Source of the DNA: Candidatus Stahliibacteriota bacterium
GTDB taxonomy: Bacteria > Hydrothermota > Tepidihabitantia > B3-TA06
Assembly (NCBI GenBank): GCA_030592225.1
Contig: JAUVJT010000077.1
Location: forward strand, 1 to 9,214
Direction of reading: 5' to 3'
DNA: 9,214 bases
Shown: one piece after another, positions 1 through 6,865 of the stretch
Layout of the letters: each line of letters begins with the position of its first letter
Position numbering within the stretch: position 1 is the stretch's first letter
Notes under the pieces: generated by a model
The model's database searches: none
Seen by the model: the letters and a program-made list of their open reading frames with translations, nothing else
What the model was told of the DNA's origin: nothing
Position numbers and translations under genes: made by a program

Positions 1-1874
1 TCAACGTCGTAGACGGAAAGCTCCCACCGGGGCAGGTCCCCGGGACGCCAAGACCCGGCAGTGGCAAGTTCGCCCGCGCCCACGAAGAAAAAGGTGGGGC
101 TGAGGTATATTGAATCGCCGGCTTGTCCTGCAACAAAGGGAAATCGATTCTCGATGGTGTCTTGATTCACTACCAGAACCAGCCTGTCGCAGTTGTATTC
201 TCGCGCCTCGCGATCTGAATCCAGGTTTATTAACCCGCTGGTGCTCAAGGAGATGTGCGGTCCTGCAGAGGCGTTTGCCTGCAGGAAGCCGTCCTCGACA
301 GTAGCGGTAAGATCGATCTTCTCTTTGGCCGGGCTTGAGATTCCTTCCACGTCGAGTATTGCTTTGCCGAGGAAGTTCACCGGGTCAAACGAGGTAAATT
401 CGGCTTCTATTTTCTTAAAGAAGGCCTCCTGGGAGCGAACGAGGAGAATTCCTGAAATCAGCGGTGCATCCCTGGTTCCCTCTATCTGTAATTGGGCGTC
501 CGCTTCCGCGGGTGAGTTAAGGGGATTGAGTTCTCCCAGGCTGCTCATCTGCAGTCCTTGAACGCTTACATATCCTGTCAGGGTATCAGGGGAGAGCGTA
601 CCTGCGGCCTCTATTCTGGTAAAACCATGGGTGAGCAAAAATTCACGCACCTCGACGACCGCTCCGGCAAATGCGGCGTCGAAGCTGCAGTGTTCCCACT
701 GCATGGTGTGGATGCCTATTTCCTCCAGCCGGGCTGTGATTTCTCCCCGCTTCTGTTGTATCCTGTAGTCAACGGCTATCTCTCCTTTGCAGGTCAGGGG
801 CCAGTCAGGCGCGGGGAAAAGTTCAAGCTCCTGCAGTCTGAGGTTGGCGCTCAGGAACTCCCTCTCCAGCCTCATCTCTCCAACAGTCACGATTCTGCCC
901 AGTTTATCGTCACTGGCGGAAAGTGACAGGTCGAAGCTTCCGCCTTCCCCTTCCAACACCGCGGTCATATCGGCTATTTTGAACTTTCCCGCTTTCATGC
1001 CTTTAATATCCATGCTAAAGCCGCCTGCGAATCCGGCGCTGTCTTCGCCCACCCTGCCCCGGGCGAGGAGATGTCCTTGCAGCATTTCAGGGTCAATCTC
1101 GGAAAGATCAATATCGGCTTTTTTGAACGTCACATCCCAGCTTGTTCCTTCAAGATGTATCTCTCCCCTCAGCTCGGAGTGTCGGGTTCTTACACTCAGA
1201 TCTTTCAGATGGACGGTGTCCGGAGCCGCGTACGCAAAGTTGGTTTTTGCAGAGCGCAGGCGCAGGCGTTCAGCCCCTTTCAGATAAACTGTGGCCGAGG
1301 CGCGGCGCAGGCGTCCATAGAGTTGGTGCGGGCGCACGTGCAGGGTTGCATCGAGCTGAATTTCGTCAAATATCAAGGTGTCGGCAAGTTCAATCCGGCC
1401 GCTTCGGATGTGAAACGACGCCAGATCGAGCGAGAACTCAGGGTCAAATGGCTCAGGTTCTTCGGGTTTTTCCTCGGGCAACACCCATCGTATACGGGGG
1501 CGGATCAATCGTACCGAACGTATGTCAATACGCCTTTCAAGCAGGTAGGGGATAAGGCGGTAGGAAAGCTGCACGCGGTCCGCCTGGAGGTAATGGTTTT
1601 CGTCCTTGAGAACGGTGAGGTGAGAGAAGTTGATTGCGCCGAATATATTGCCCCATACCGCGTCGTAGTCAACGTAGATGCCCTGTTCATCGGCGATCCT
1701 GAGCGCCTGCCTGATGACGTCGTCGCGGAGCGGTGTTTTGAGGAAATACGTCATGACCAGCATCCCGGCAAGTGAAAGAAGGGCGATTATTGCAAAACGC
1801 AGCCACCGGCGGACGGGATGCAGAGCGGGATGCCGCTCGCCTCTGCGCAGCCTGAGACGCTTATAGGACGCCAC
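1..1874 (-). CDS. TamB/AsmA-like translocation and assembly protein, N-terminal part (cut by window edge)
   Basis: The reading frame is open from a GTG at 1874 to the left edge, giving 624 residues with no stop; the C-terminus is outside. The start is chosen because GGAGG (1882-1886) lies 7 bases upstream. The protein begins with a basic stretch (RLRLRRGER near residue 6), then one hydrophobic segment at about residues 26-45, which should anchor it in the inner membrane. The rest is a long run of alternating polar and hydrophobic strands with repeated 'L..G.....G.....' patterns and almost no cysteine, as in AsmA/TamB-type periplasmic beta-groove proteins. These are known to bridge the periplasm and act with an Omp85 partner, or in lipid transport. 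The diagnostic TamB C-terminal (DUF490) domain would lie outside, so the family call rests on architecture and on the Omp85 gene 71 bases upstream. An AsmA-like protein without the TamB domain remains possible. Confidence 0.75.
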   Translation of the reverse strand, partial: MASYKRLRLRRGERHPALHPVRRWLRFAIIALLSLAGMLVMTYFLKTPLRDDVIRQALRIADEQGIYVDYDAVWGNIFGAINFSHLTVLKDENHYLQADRVQLSYRLIPYLLERRIDIRSVRLIRPRIRWVLPEEKPEEPEPFDPEFSLDLASFHIRSGRIELADTLIFDEIQLDATLHVRPHQLYGRLRRASATVYLKGAERLRLRSAKTNFAYAAPDTVHLKDLSVRTRHSELRGEIHLEGTSWDVTFKKADIDLSEIDPEMLQGHLLARGRVGEDSAGFAGGFSMDIKGMKAGKFKIADMTAVLEGEGGSFDLSLSASDDKLGRIVTVGEMRLEREFLSANLRLQELELFPAPDWPLTCKGEIAVDYRIQQKRGEITARLEEIGIHTMQWEHCSFDAAFAGAVVEVREFLLTHGFTRIEAAGTLSPDTLTGYVSVQGLQMSSLGELNPLNSPAEADAQLQIEGTRDAPLISGILLVRSQEAFFKKIEAEFTSFDPVNFLGKAILDVEGISSPAKEKIDLTATVEDGFLQANASAGPHISLSTSGLINLDSDREAREYNCDRLVLVVNQDTIENRFPFVAGQAGDSIYLSPTFFFVGAGELATAGSWRPGDLPRWELSVYDV

Positions 1875-1945
1875 GGCCTATCCTCCCCCCGTATATCGAA
1901 AGGCTCGAAGAAGCAGAGTGTTGGAGAAATTCCCCCATACATTCG

Positions 1946-4105
1946 CTAGAATGCCTGAAGAAAACCAAACTCTATCCTTCCAATGTCGTCGTCCGGAGTT
2001 AGACCGTCACTTAAATCAAGGTGATATGGTTGCAATGCATTCTTGGCATAGTCTATGCGCACCGGGCCGATGGGGGTGTTTATGCGAATCCCCCCGCCCG
2101 GTCCCCAGACCCACTCCTCGTTGGGTTCCGGTTTGGAGTCAGGGCCGCGGGTGCATAATCCAATATCGACGAAAAAGGCAAAGCCTATAAGGTTCCAAAG
2201 CATGTAAGGCGTGCGGATCTCGATATTGTTTAAAAGCATGAGCGTACCGTAACGCTCCACAAGTTCGTAATATAATGTGTCAACCTGTCCGGTTTCTTCA
2301 TCTGTTACTATCTCTGTTTTTTCTAAAATACGAGTATCCGGTCCAAGGTATTTGTCCCAGACTGCGCGAACGGTTCCAGTACCGCCAAGGGTGAATTTTT
2401 CCTCCAGGGAGATGTCTTCATAACCCATCCCGGAGTGAGGCAGGATTATTCCGCCGCGCAATCTCCAGGCCAATACAGATTGAAAGGGTAGTTCGAGGTA
2501 GTTGCGTATCTCGGCAGATGCCCGAATGAAATGGTTGGCTCCGCCGAAAGGCTTGCCCGCCCAGTCAAAGTAGGGGAAGAAGAATACGCCGCTCTTGGGG
2601 TTAAAGAAATCGTCGCGGCTGTCGTAGATGAGTGATGCGCGCAGAAAGTTTGTCTGCAACTCGGGTAATGAGTCGTTTGGGGTCTGGAAGCCTCGCTTCA
2701 TCTGCGCAGAAATGCCGACCCTGAGTTTATCGGAAAAATCCCTCTCGAATCCTGCCTCGCCTCCCAGGGTATGGGTGATAAAGACGGTTGCCGAATCCTG
2801 TCTGCGGCTGTGCTTCCAGTAGGGGGAAAGTGAAAGCGTCAATCCCCAGGGCAGAAAGTTGGGGTAGCGGTTCCTTATCTCAAAGCCGGTTTCATAGTCT
2901 CCGCTAAAGGTTGGAGTTATTGTCGCTTCCGCGGACAGGGTTACTCCCCGGTAAAACAGATTGAGGTGTTCCCAGCCCAGGGACAGGAATAATCTGTCCG
3001 GGGTTATTGCCTTAAGTATTCTTGTAAATGGGGAGTCGCCGCTGACGTAGGCCGCCCTGTCTTCGGTATTGCCGGTCTGGATGCCGCCGCCAAGGAGAAC
3101 GGCATGGGGTTTTGCATAAGTCAGTTGGAAATCCAAATCCAGGGAATCCTCGCGCCCCGACGCGACGCTGAGTAAATCCATCCTGACGCGCGAGAACAGA
3201 GAGGTTGAGTAGAGAAGACGATTGGCGCGATCGAGTCTTTTGGCCGAGTAGCGTTCCCCCGCCTTCAATCTGGTTGTGCGCAGCAGAAAAGCCGGGTTCA
3301 CCTGGCTCGGATTGACCCCGCTGAAGGCGATGCTCGATATCCAGGCGCGTTTTCCCGGCACTACGCTGAGAGTCAGTTCCACCTGGGTTCCCCGGGTCGT
3401 GGTGTCGGCACTAACCACCACGTAGGGGTAGCCTCGGTCTTTGTAATAGCGCCTGGCGATGCGTTCGGTTTCCTGCCGGGCTAACAGGGTGAAGGGTGAT
3501 TTTTTCTTCAGGGGGATCTTTCCCAGTATGGCGTTCTCGTCGCTTGCCGAGGCGCCGATGATACGCACGCTTTTGATTTTCAGTCTGGGGCCTTCCTGCA
3601 GGCGGTAGACGAGTTTTCGTCTGTTGCGGTCATAGCGCGGTTTGACCTCGGCCCAGGGGAACCCCTGGTTTTTATAGAATCTAATTATCTCGGCGGAGTC
3701 TGAAGCCACCATGGATGGATTGTACAGTGTCTTGCGGGTGGTATAGAGTACGTTGCCGAGGCGGGAGCCTGAGACGCGGCGGTTTCCCCTGAAGCGGATG
3801 CGGTTTACGGTGGGTCCTTTGCCTTCCCTTATCTCAAAGTACAGTCTCCTTGGCCACAGCCGGCTGTACTCGGTGCTTACCCTGGTTCTCTCAAACCCCT
3901 TGCTTTTATAGAAGGCAACCAGCGAGCGGGCATCGGTCTGTGCACTCTGCGCGGAATACACCTCACCCGGAGCAAGGGTAATTACGCTGCGGAGCGTGTA
4001 ATCTTTGAAGCTACGGTTGTCCTCAAAGCTTATGCTCTTGATCCGGCTTTCTTGTGCCCCCAGAATAGCGAGGCACGCAAGCAGCCTAAAGCATGAGATG
4101 ACCAT
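1946..4105 (-). CDS. Omp85 family outer-membrane protein (BamA/TamA-like), four POTRA domains and beta-barrel
   Basis: This 719-residue protein should insert or assemble proteins in the outer membrane. A short hydrophobic signal (about residues 1-17, ending LGA|Q) is followed by four POTRA-like repeats at about 21-95, 98-172, 174-250 and 254-332, each with the 'FYKS.GF' or 'YYKDRGY' helix and a following strand. The barrel runs from about 335 to the end. Omp85 landmarks include YDSRDDFFNPKSG, LGGTGTVRAV (573-582, the L6 region), GPGGGIRINTPIGPVRIDYA and a terminal Phe (GRIEFGFLQAF) that fits a beta-signal. The usual VRGF/VRGY reads VRAV here. The ATG overlaps the upstream peptidase gene by 20 bases and has no strong Shine-Dalgarno, so translation is probably coupled. 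A stop (TGA) two codons upstream rules out a longer form. BamA normally has five POTRAs and proteobacterial TamA three. The TamB-like gene downstream favours a TamA-like role, but this could be the cell's only Omp85 protein. Confidence 0.9.
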   Translation of the reverse strand: MVISCFRLLACLAILGAQESRIKSISFEDNRSFKDYTLRSVITLAPGEVYSAQSAQTDARSLVAFYKSKGFERTRVSTEYSRLWPRRLYFEIREGKGPTVNRIRFRGNRRVSGSRLGNVLYTTRKTLYNPSMVASDSAEIIRFYKNQGFPWAEVKPRYDRNRRKLVYRLQEGPRLKIKSVRIIGASASDENAILGKIPLKKKSPFTLLARQETERIARRYYKDRGYPYVVVSADTTTRGTQVELTLSVVPGKRAWISSIAFSGVNPSQVNPAFLLRTTRLKAGERYSAKRLDRANRLLYSTSLFSRVRMDLLSVASGREDSLDLDFQLTYAKPHAVLLGGGIQTGNTEDRAAYVSGDSPFTRILKAITPDRLFLSLGWEHLNLFYRGVTLSAEATITPTFSGDYETGFEIRNRYPNFLPWGLTLSLSPYWKHSRRQDSATVFITHTLGGEAGFERDFSDKLRVGISAQMKRGFQTPNDSLPELQTNFLRASLIYDSRDDFFNPKSGVFFFPYFDWAGKPFGGANHFIRASAEIRNYLELPFQSVLAWRLRGGIILPHSGMGYEDISLEEKFTLGGTGTVRAVWDKYLGPDTRILEKTEIVTDEETGQVDTLYYELVERYGTLMLLNNIEIRTPYMLWNLIGFAFFVDIGLCTRGPDSKPEPNEEWVWGPGGGIRINTPIGPVRIDYAKNALQPYHLDLSDGLTPDDDIGRIEFGFLQAF

Positions 4106-5033
4106 TTTTCATGATCTCGCGGCCGTCCGCTACCACAGTGGGTCGCAGTATCATGCCGTCGAGGTGCACGTTAACCTTGACATTGCCGCCAAAGGTGGAG
4201 TTGTCGCCGAACGCGAGATGAACGGTGCCCATTACCTTTTCATCCTCCAGCACGTTGCCGGTTATGCGTGCCCTGTCGTTAGTGCCGATGCCCAGCTCCG
4301 CCAGGTTGCGTCCTTTGGGGCCGACAGCGTCAAGCATTTTGCGAAGTTTGCCACGGTCGCCCTTGATTTTCTTGGCAACCCCTTTCTCGATTTCAATCAC
4401 TACAGGCTCGGGCAACATCCCGATACCTGAAAAACTGGCATCGAATACCGCTATACCCGAACTCTTAGTCTCCAGCGGCGCGGCGTATACCTCGCCTGCA
4501 GGCAGGTTAGAAAAGGCGCCGGGTTTAGTGAGAACGCCGGTGTCCAGCCTGAATTCTCTGTCTTCGAGCACTATCTCCACGTCGGTTCCCTTTTTTGTGG
4601 TGATGCGCACCCGCTTTGCGCCCCTGAGCAGTCTGGCCAGCTTTTGGGTACGGCGTTTGATTTCGGAGTAATCGCCGCCCATGGTGCGGGCAATCATGTC
4701 CTCGGTAACGTCGGGCAGGGTCGCTCCCCTAGCTCCCTTGAGCACTGCCCTGCGCCGCGCCTGGGTGTGGGTCATGGATTTTGATGCGGGTATAAGGAAC
4801 ACGTCGGCGGTTTTCAGCAGATCGGCCACGTAGCGGGGCGGCTCCTCGCCGTGCTGAGAGCGCGGCGGAATCTCGCACAACGTTGCATCGGCTCCCAGAG
4901 CAAGCAAGGCGTCGAATAAATCGGCTCCGATAGCTCTTTTCGGTTTATCGCAAATAACTATAGCCCGCTCTCCTCTCCTGACACTAAGACAACCGTTAAT
5001 TATGGTCTGTATACCCTTCTGGTAGCGGGTCAT
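4086..5033 (-). CDS. M29-like metallo-aminopeptidase (leucyl aminopeptidase/AmpS type)
   Basis: The 315-residue protein resembles the shorter branch of the thermophilic aminopeptidase family M29, which removes N-terminal residues from peptides using a two-metal centre; no signal peptide is seen, so it should be cytoplasmic. The likely metal ligands are in the family order: Glu181 (NLPAGEVY), Glu246 (LAELGIGTN), His272 (GTVHLAFGDN), and His290 and Asp292 (VHLDG). The N-terminal half (to about 130) is a Rossmann-like domain with GADLFDALLALGA. It is shorter than AmpS/AmpT enzymes of about 400 residues, as is common for environmental homologues. AAGGAGGA (5038-5045) sits 4-5 bases before the ATG, a near-perfect ribosome binding site. 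It is the first gene of an apparent operon with the Omp85 and TamB-like genes; a link to envelope biogenesis is not obvious and may simply be co-transcription. Some relatives are annotated as dihydroxypyridine dioxygenase-like, so substrate is uncertain. Confidence 0.82.
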   Translation of the reverse strand: MTRYQKGIQTIINGCLSVRRGERAIVICDKPKRAIGADLFDALLALGADATLCEIPPRSQHGEEPPRYVADLLKTADVFLIPASKSMTHTQARRRAVLKGARGATLPDVTEDMIARTMGGDYSEIKRRTQKLARLLRGAKRVRITTKKGTDVEIVLEDREFRLDTGVLTKPGAFSNLPAGEVYAAPLETKSSGIAVFDASFSGIGMLPEPVVIEIEKGVAKKIKGDRGKLRKMLDAVGPKGRNLAELGIGTNDRARITGNVLEDEKVMGTVHLAFGDNSTFGGNVKVNVHLDGMILRPTVVADGREIMKNGHLML

Positions 5034-5037
5034 TAAA

Positions 5038-5045
5038 TCCTCCTT
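5038..5045 (-). promoter_or_regulatory. Strong Shine-Dalgarno of the peptidase gene
   Basis: AAGGAGGA on the minus strand, with GGAGG ending 5 bases before the ATG at 5033. It is the strongest ribosome binding site in the window and fixes the peptidase start. Confidence 0.85.
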
Positions 5046-5118
5046 GAAAATTCGTTCATATTACGGCCTAGAAGCTTGTTCGAAAACACAGGATTTCCCC
5101 TTTTCTTTCGGACAAATT

Positions 5119-5158
5119 GAACCACAGAGAACACAAAGAACACAAAGAACACGGAGAA
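5119..5158. repeat. Short tandem repeat, 9-base GAACACAAA units
   Basis: On the plus strand the units GAACACAAA (5129-5137), GAACACAAA (5138-5146) and GAACACGGA (5147-5155) follow a diverged unit GAACCACAGA (5119-5128). From memory, near-identical ACCACAGAGAACACA-type repeats recur in intergenic DNA of many environmental bacteria. That recollection was not verified here. Confidence 0.75.
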
Positions 5159-5172
5159 AAACAAGAATCTTG

Positions 5173-5201
5173 GTAAGATGCGCATTTACGGAACTTGTCA
5201 A
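5173..5201 (-). promoter_or_regulatory. Possible promoter of the peptidase-Omp85-TamB operon
   Basis: A perfect -35 TTGACA (5196-5201 on the minus strand) is followed after 17 bases by TCTTAC (5173-5178), a poor -10 with only 3 of 6 consensus bases. If used, the leader would be about 130 bases and would contain the 9-base repeat array. The weak -10 keeps confidence low. Confidence 0.25.
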
Positions 5202-5278
5202 CGCAGTTCTTACGTCTTCCTTTGATATTGTTCCATTCAAATCTGCGTCACCGAAGGAAAACGACCGAAGGGAGTTTT

Positions 5279-5296
5279 AATCTGTGTAATCTGTAC
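5279..5296. repeat. Two-copy AATCTGTGT/AATCTGTAC repeat
   Basis: Two 9-base units in direct tandem, with a related AATCTGCGT about 40 bases to the left (5240-5248). The same 9-base period as the nearby GAACACAAA array suggests one composite intergenic repeat. Confidence 0.5.
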
Positions 5297-5332
5297 CCTA
5301 TGGGCGCACAGCACCCAAGGGGCAGACCCTGG
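5297..5332. repeat. GGG/CCC hairpin cluster downstream of gatB
   Basis: Two imperfect hairpins adjoin. One is TGGGCGC-ACA-GCACCCA (5301-5317, one internal mismatch). The other is AGGG-GCAGA-CCCT (5318-5330) with flanking CC/GG. The second resembles the AGGGTCAGACCCT-type palindromes I associate with REP-like intergenic elements. It could end or stabilise the gat transcript, but no T-run follows on the minus strand, so it is not called a terminator. Confidence 0.45.
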
Positions 5333-5374
5333 TTTATTCGACATTCTCGGACAGCCTCCTGGTTCTTACTTCGT

Positions 5375-6865
5375 TTACAACAATTTCTCAAGCGTCCGGC
5401 GGACGGCATTGGGGTCGGCCTTGCCCCGCATTTGGCTCATGCACTGTCCCACCAGAAAGCCTATCACACCTGTCTTTCCCTTCCTGTACTTTTGACAAAC
5501 GTCCGGGTTCTGGGCCAGTACCTTCTTTGCCGCCTCCTGCAGCAGACCTTCGTCGGACACCGCACCCAAATCCATCTCCTCCATCAACTCACGGGCACCC
5601 TTGCCTTGCCCGGCCATGGCAGCCAGCAATTCCTTGGCCCCGGGACGGGTGAGCTTGCCGTCTCTCAGTAATCCGATGAGTGTCGTCATTTCCTTGACCG
5701 GAACCTTGAACTGTGACAGCGTTTCCTTGCGTTCGGCCATGACGCCCCTCGCCTCATTGAGAAGCCAAGTACTAGCCTCTTTTATGGAGACTTCCTTATT
5801 GAGTAATTGCATGAAATAACGTTCCCATTCCGGTTCCGTAACTAATATCTCAACATACTGTTTCTTTAAGCCCTTATCAAGCCATTCTTTGCGTTTCTCT
5901 GCAGGTAATATGAATCGGTGAGACCCGGTAACGGTTGTACCTTGACTGACTGTAACACTAGCTCTTGTGAACCCCTTTTTGATTTCCTCGATTTCAGTCT
6001 CTTTCACAATCAACGGGGGAAGGTCAGGCTCAGGGAAATAGCGATAGTCGGCAGAGGTTTCCTTGACCCGCATCGGCCTCAACTCCCTGGCTTTCTCGTC
6101 CCACAGGTAGGTGGTCTGCACAATCTCTCTACCCTGCTCCAACCACGCTATCTGATCGGCCATTGCCCGTTCGATTCCCTCCCTGACCGCCTTGAAGCTG
6201 TTCAGATTCTTAATCTCAGAGCGTACTCCCAACTCCTTTTGCCCCACGGGTCGAACACTGATATTCGGCTCGCACCGGAAATGTCCGCGTTCCATCTCCG
6301 CATCGGAAACACCCAGCGCCTTCAGTATCAATCTTAGCTCTTTGAGATAGGCGTCGGCTTCCTCCACGCTGCGAATATCCGGTTCCGAGACAATCTCGGC
6401 CAGGGGCACCCCGCACCGGTTGAAATCCACCAGCGTCTCTTTGGAACCGTGGGTGAGCTTGCCCGCGTCTTCCTCCAGGTGAACCCTGCGAATCCTTATC
6501 TTCTTTCCCAGCCCGGGAAGTTCCAGTTCTCCATGTTCGGCCAGGGGGTAGTCGTACTGGGTTATCTGGTAGCCCTTGGGCAGGTCGGGCGAGAAGTAGT
6601 GCTTGCGCGCCCAGCGCGACTCAAGGTTTACCTCGCATCCCAATGCCAATGCGGCCTTTATCCCTAAGGTTATCGCGGCATCGTTGGTCTGAGGCAGCAC
6701 CCCGGGCAATCCAAGACAAATCGGGCACACTCTGGTGTTCGGTTCGGCATCTGTATCCACCGCGCACCGGCAGAACATCTTTGAGCGGGTGGCCAACTGG
6801 GTATGCACCTCGATGCCGATGACTACTTCGTAGCTGGTATCGTGTTCAGATTTGCTCGACGGCAT
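5375..6865 (-). CDS. gatB: Aspartyl/glutamyl-tRNA amidotransferase subunit B
   Basis: GatB recognises Glu-tRNA(Gln)/Asp-tRNA(Asn), phosphorylates the misacylated amino acid with ATP, and passes it to the ammonia released by GatA. The 496-residue product shows the family signature in order: EVHTQLATRSKMFCRC (19-34), VCPICLGLPG (46-55), RKHYFSPDLPKGYQITQ (87-103), HLEEDAGKLTH (129-139), DFNRCGVPLAEIVSEPD (147-163) and PEPDLPPL (278-285). Cys32, 34, 47 and 50 form the usual CxC...CxxC cluster. The C-terminal YqeY-like tail ends GFLVGQCMSQMRGKADP. The ATG at 6865 is preferred: GGAG lies 7 bases upstream and the family homology begins just after it. The frame stays open farther upstream, but only inside gatA. 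The gene overlaps gatA by 20 bases. It is about 20 residues longer than typical because of an extra segment at about 297-318 (see findings). Confidence 0.97.
   Translation of the reverse strand: MPSSKSEHDTSYEVVIGIEVHTQLATRSKMFCRCAVDTDAEPNTRVCPICLGLPGVLPQTNDAAITLGIKAALALGCEVNLESRWARKHYFSPDLPKGYQITQYDYPLAEHGELELPGLGKKIRIRRVHLEEDAGKLTHGSKETLVDFNRCGVPLAEIVSEPDIRSVEEADAYLKELRLILKALGVSDAEMERGHFRCEPNISVRPVGQKELGVRSEIKNLNSFKAVREGIERAMADQIAWLEQGREIVQTTYLWDEKARELRPMRVKETSADYRYFPEPDLPPLIVKETEIEEIKKGFTRASVTVSQGTTVTGSHRFILPAEKRKEWLDKGLKKQYVEILVTEPEWERYFMQLLNKEVSIKEASTWLLNEARGVMAERKETLSQFKVPVKEMTTLIGLLRDGKLTRPGAKELLAAMAGQGKGARELMEEMDLGAVSDEGLLQEAAKKVLAQNPDVCQKYRKGKTGVIGFLVGQCMSQMRGKADPNAVRRTLEKLL

Larger units (their letters stand above)
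5034..5374. other. Intergenic region between gatB and the peptidase operon, with short repeats and hairpins
   Basis: This 341-base stretch has no credible gene. It contains a 9-base tandem repeat (5119-5158), a duplicated ACCGAAGG (5250-5257 and 5264-5271, 14 bases apart), a tandem AATCTGTGT/AATCTGTAC (5279-5296) and GGG/CCC hairpins (5297-5332). The leader and promoter of the minus-strand peptidase operon must lie in it. No classic stem plus T-run terminator for gatB was found. Confidence 0.7.

Noticed and set aside
1071..1775. Long plus-strand open frame (234 codons) opposite the TamB-like gene
   Set aside because: It has no recognisable domain, and the minus-strand frame is open over the whole 1-1874 stretch with a good start, ribosome binding site and membrane anchor.
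5044..5280. Small plus-strand open frame with a PQRTQRTQRT stretch
   Set aside because: It is the translation of the 9-base intergenic repeat and has no ribosome binding site.
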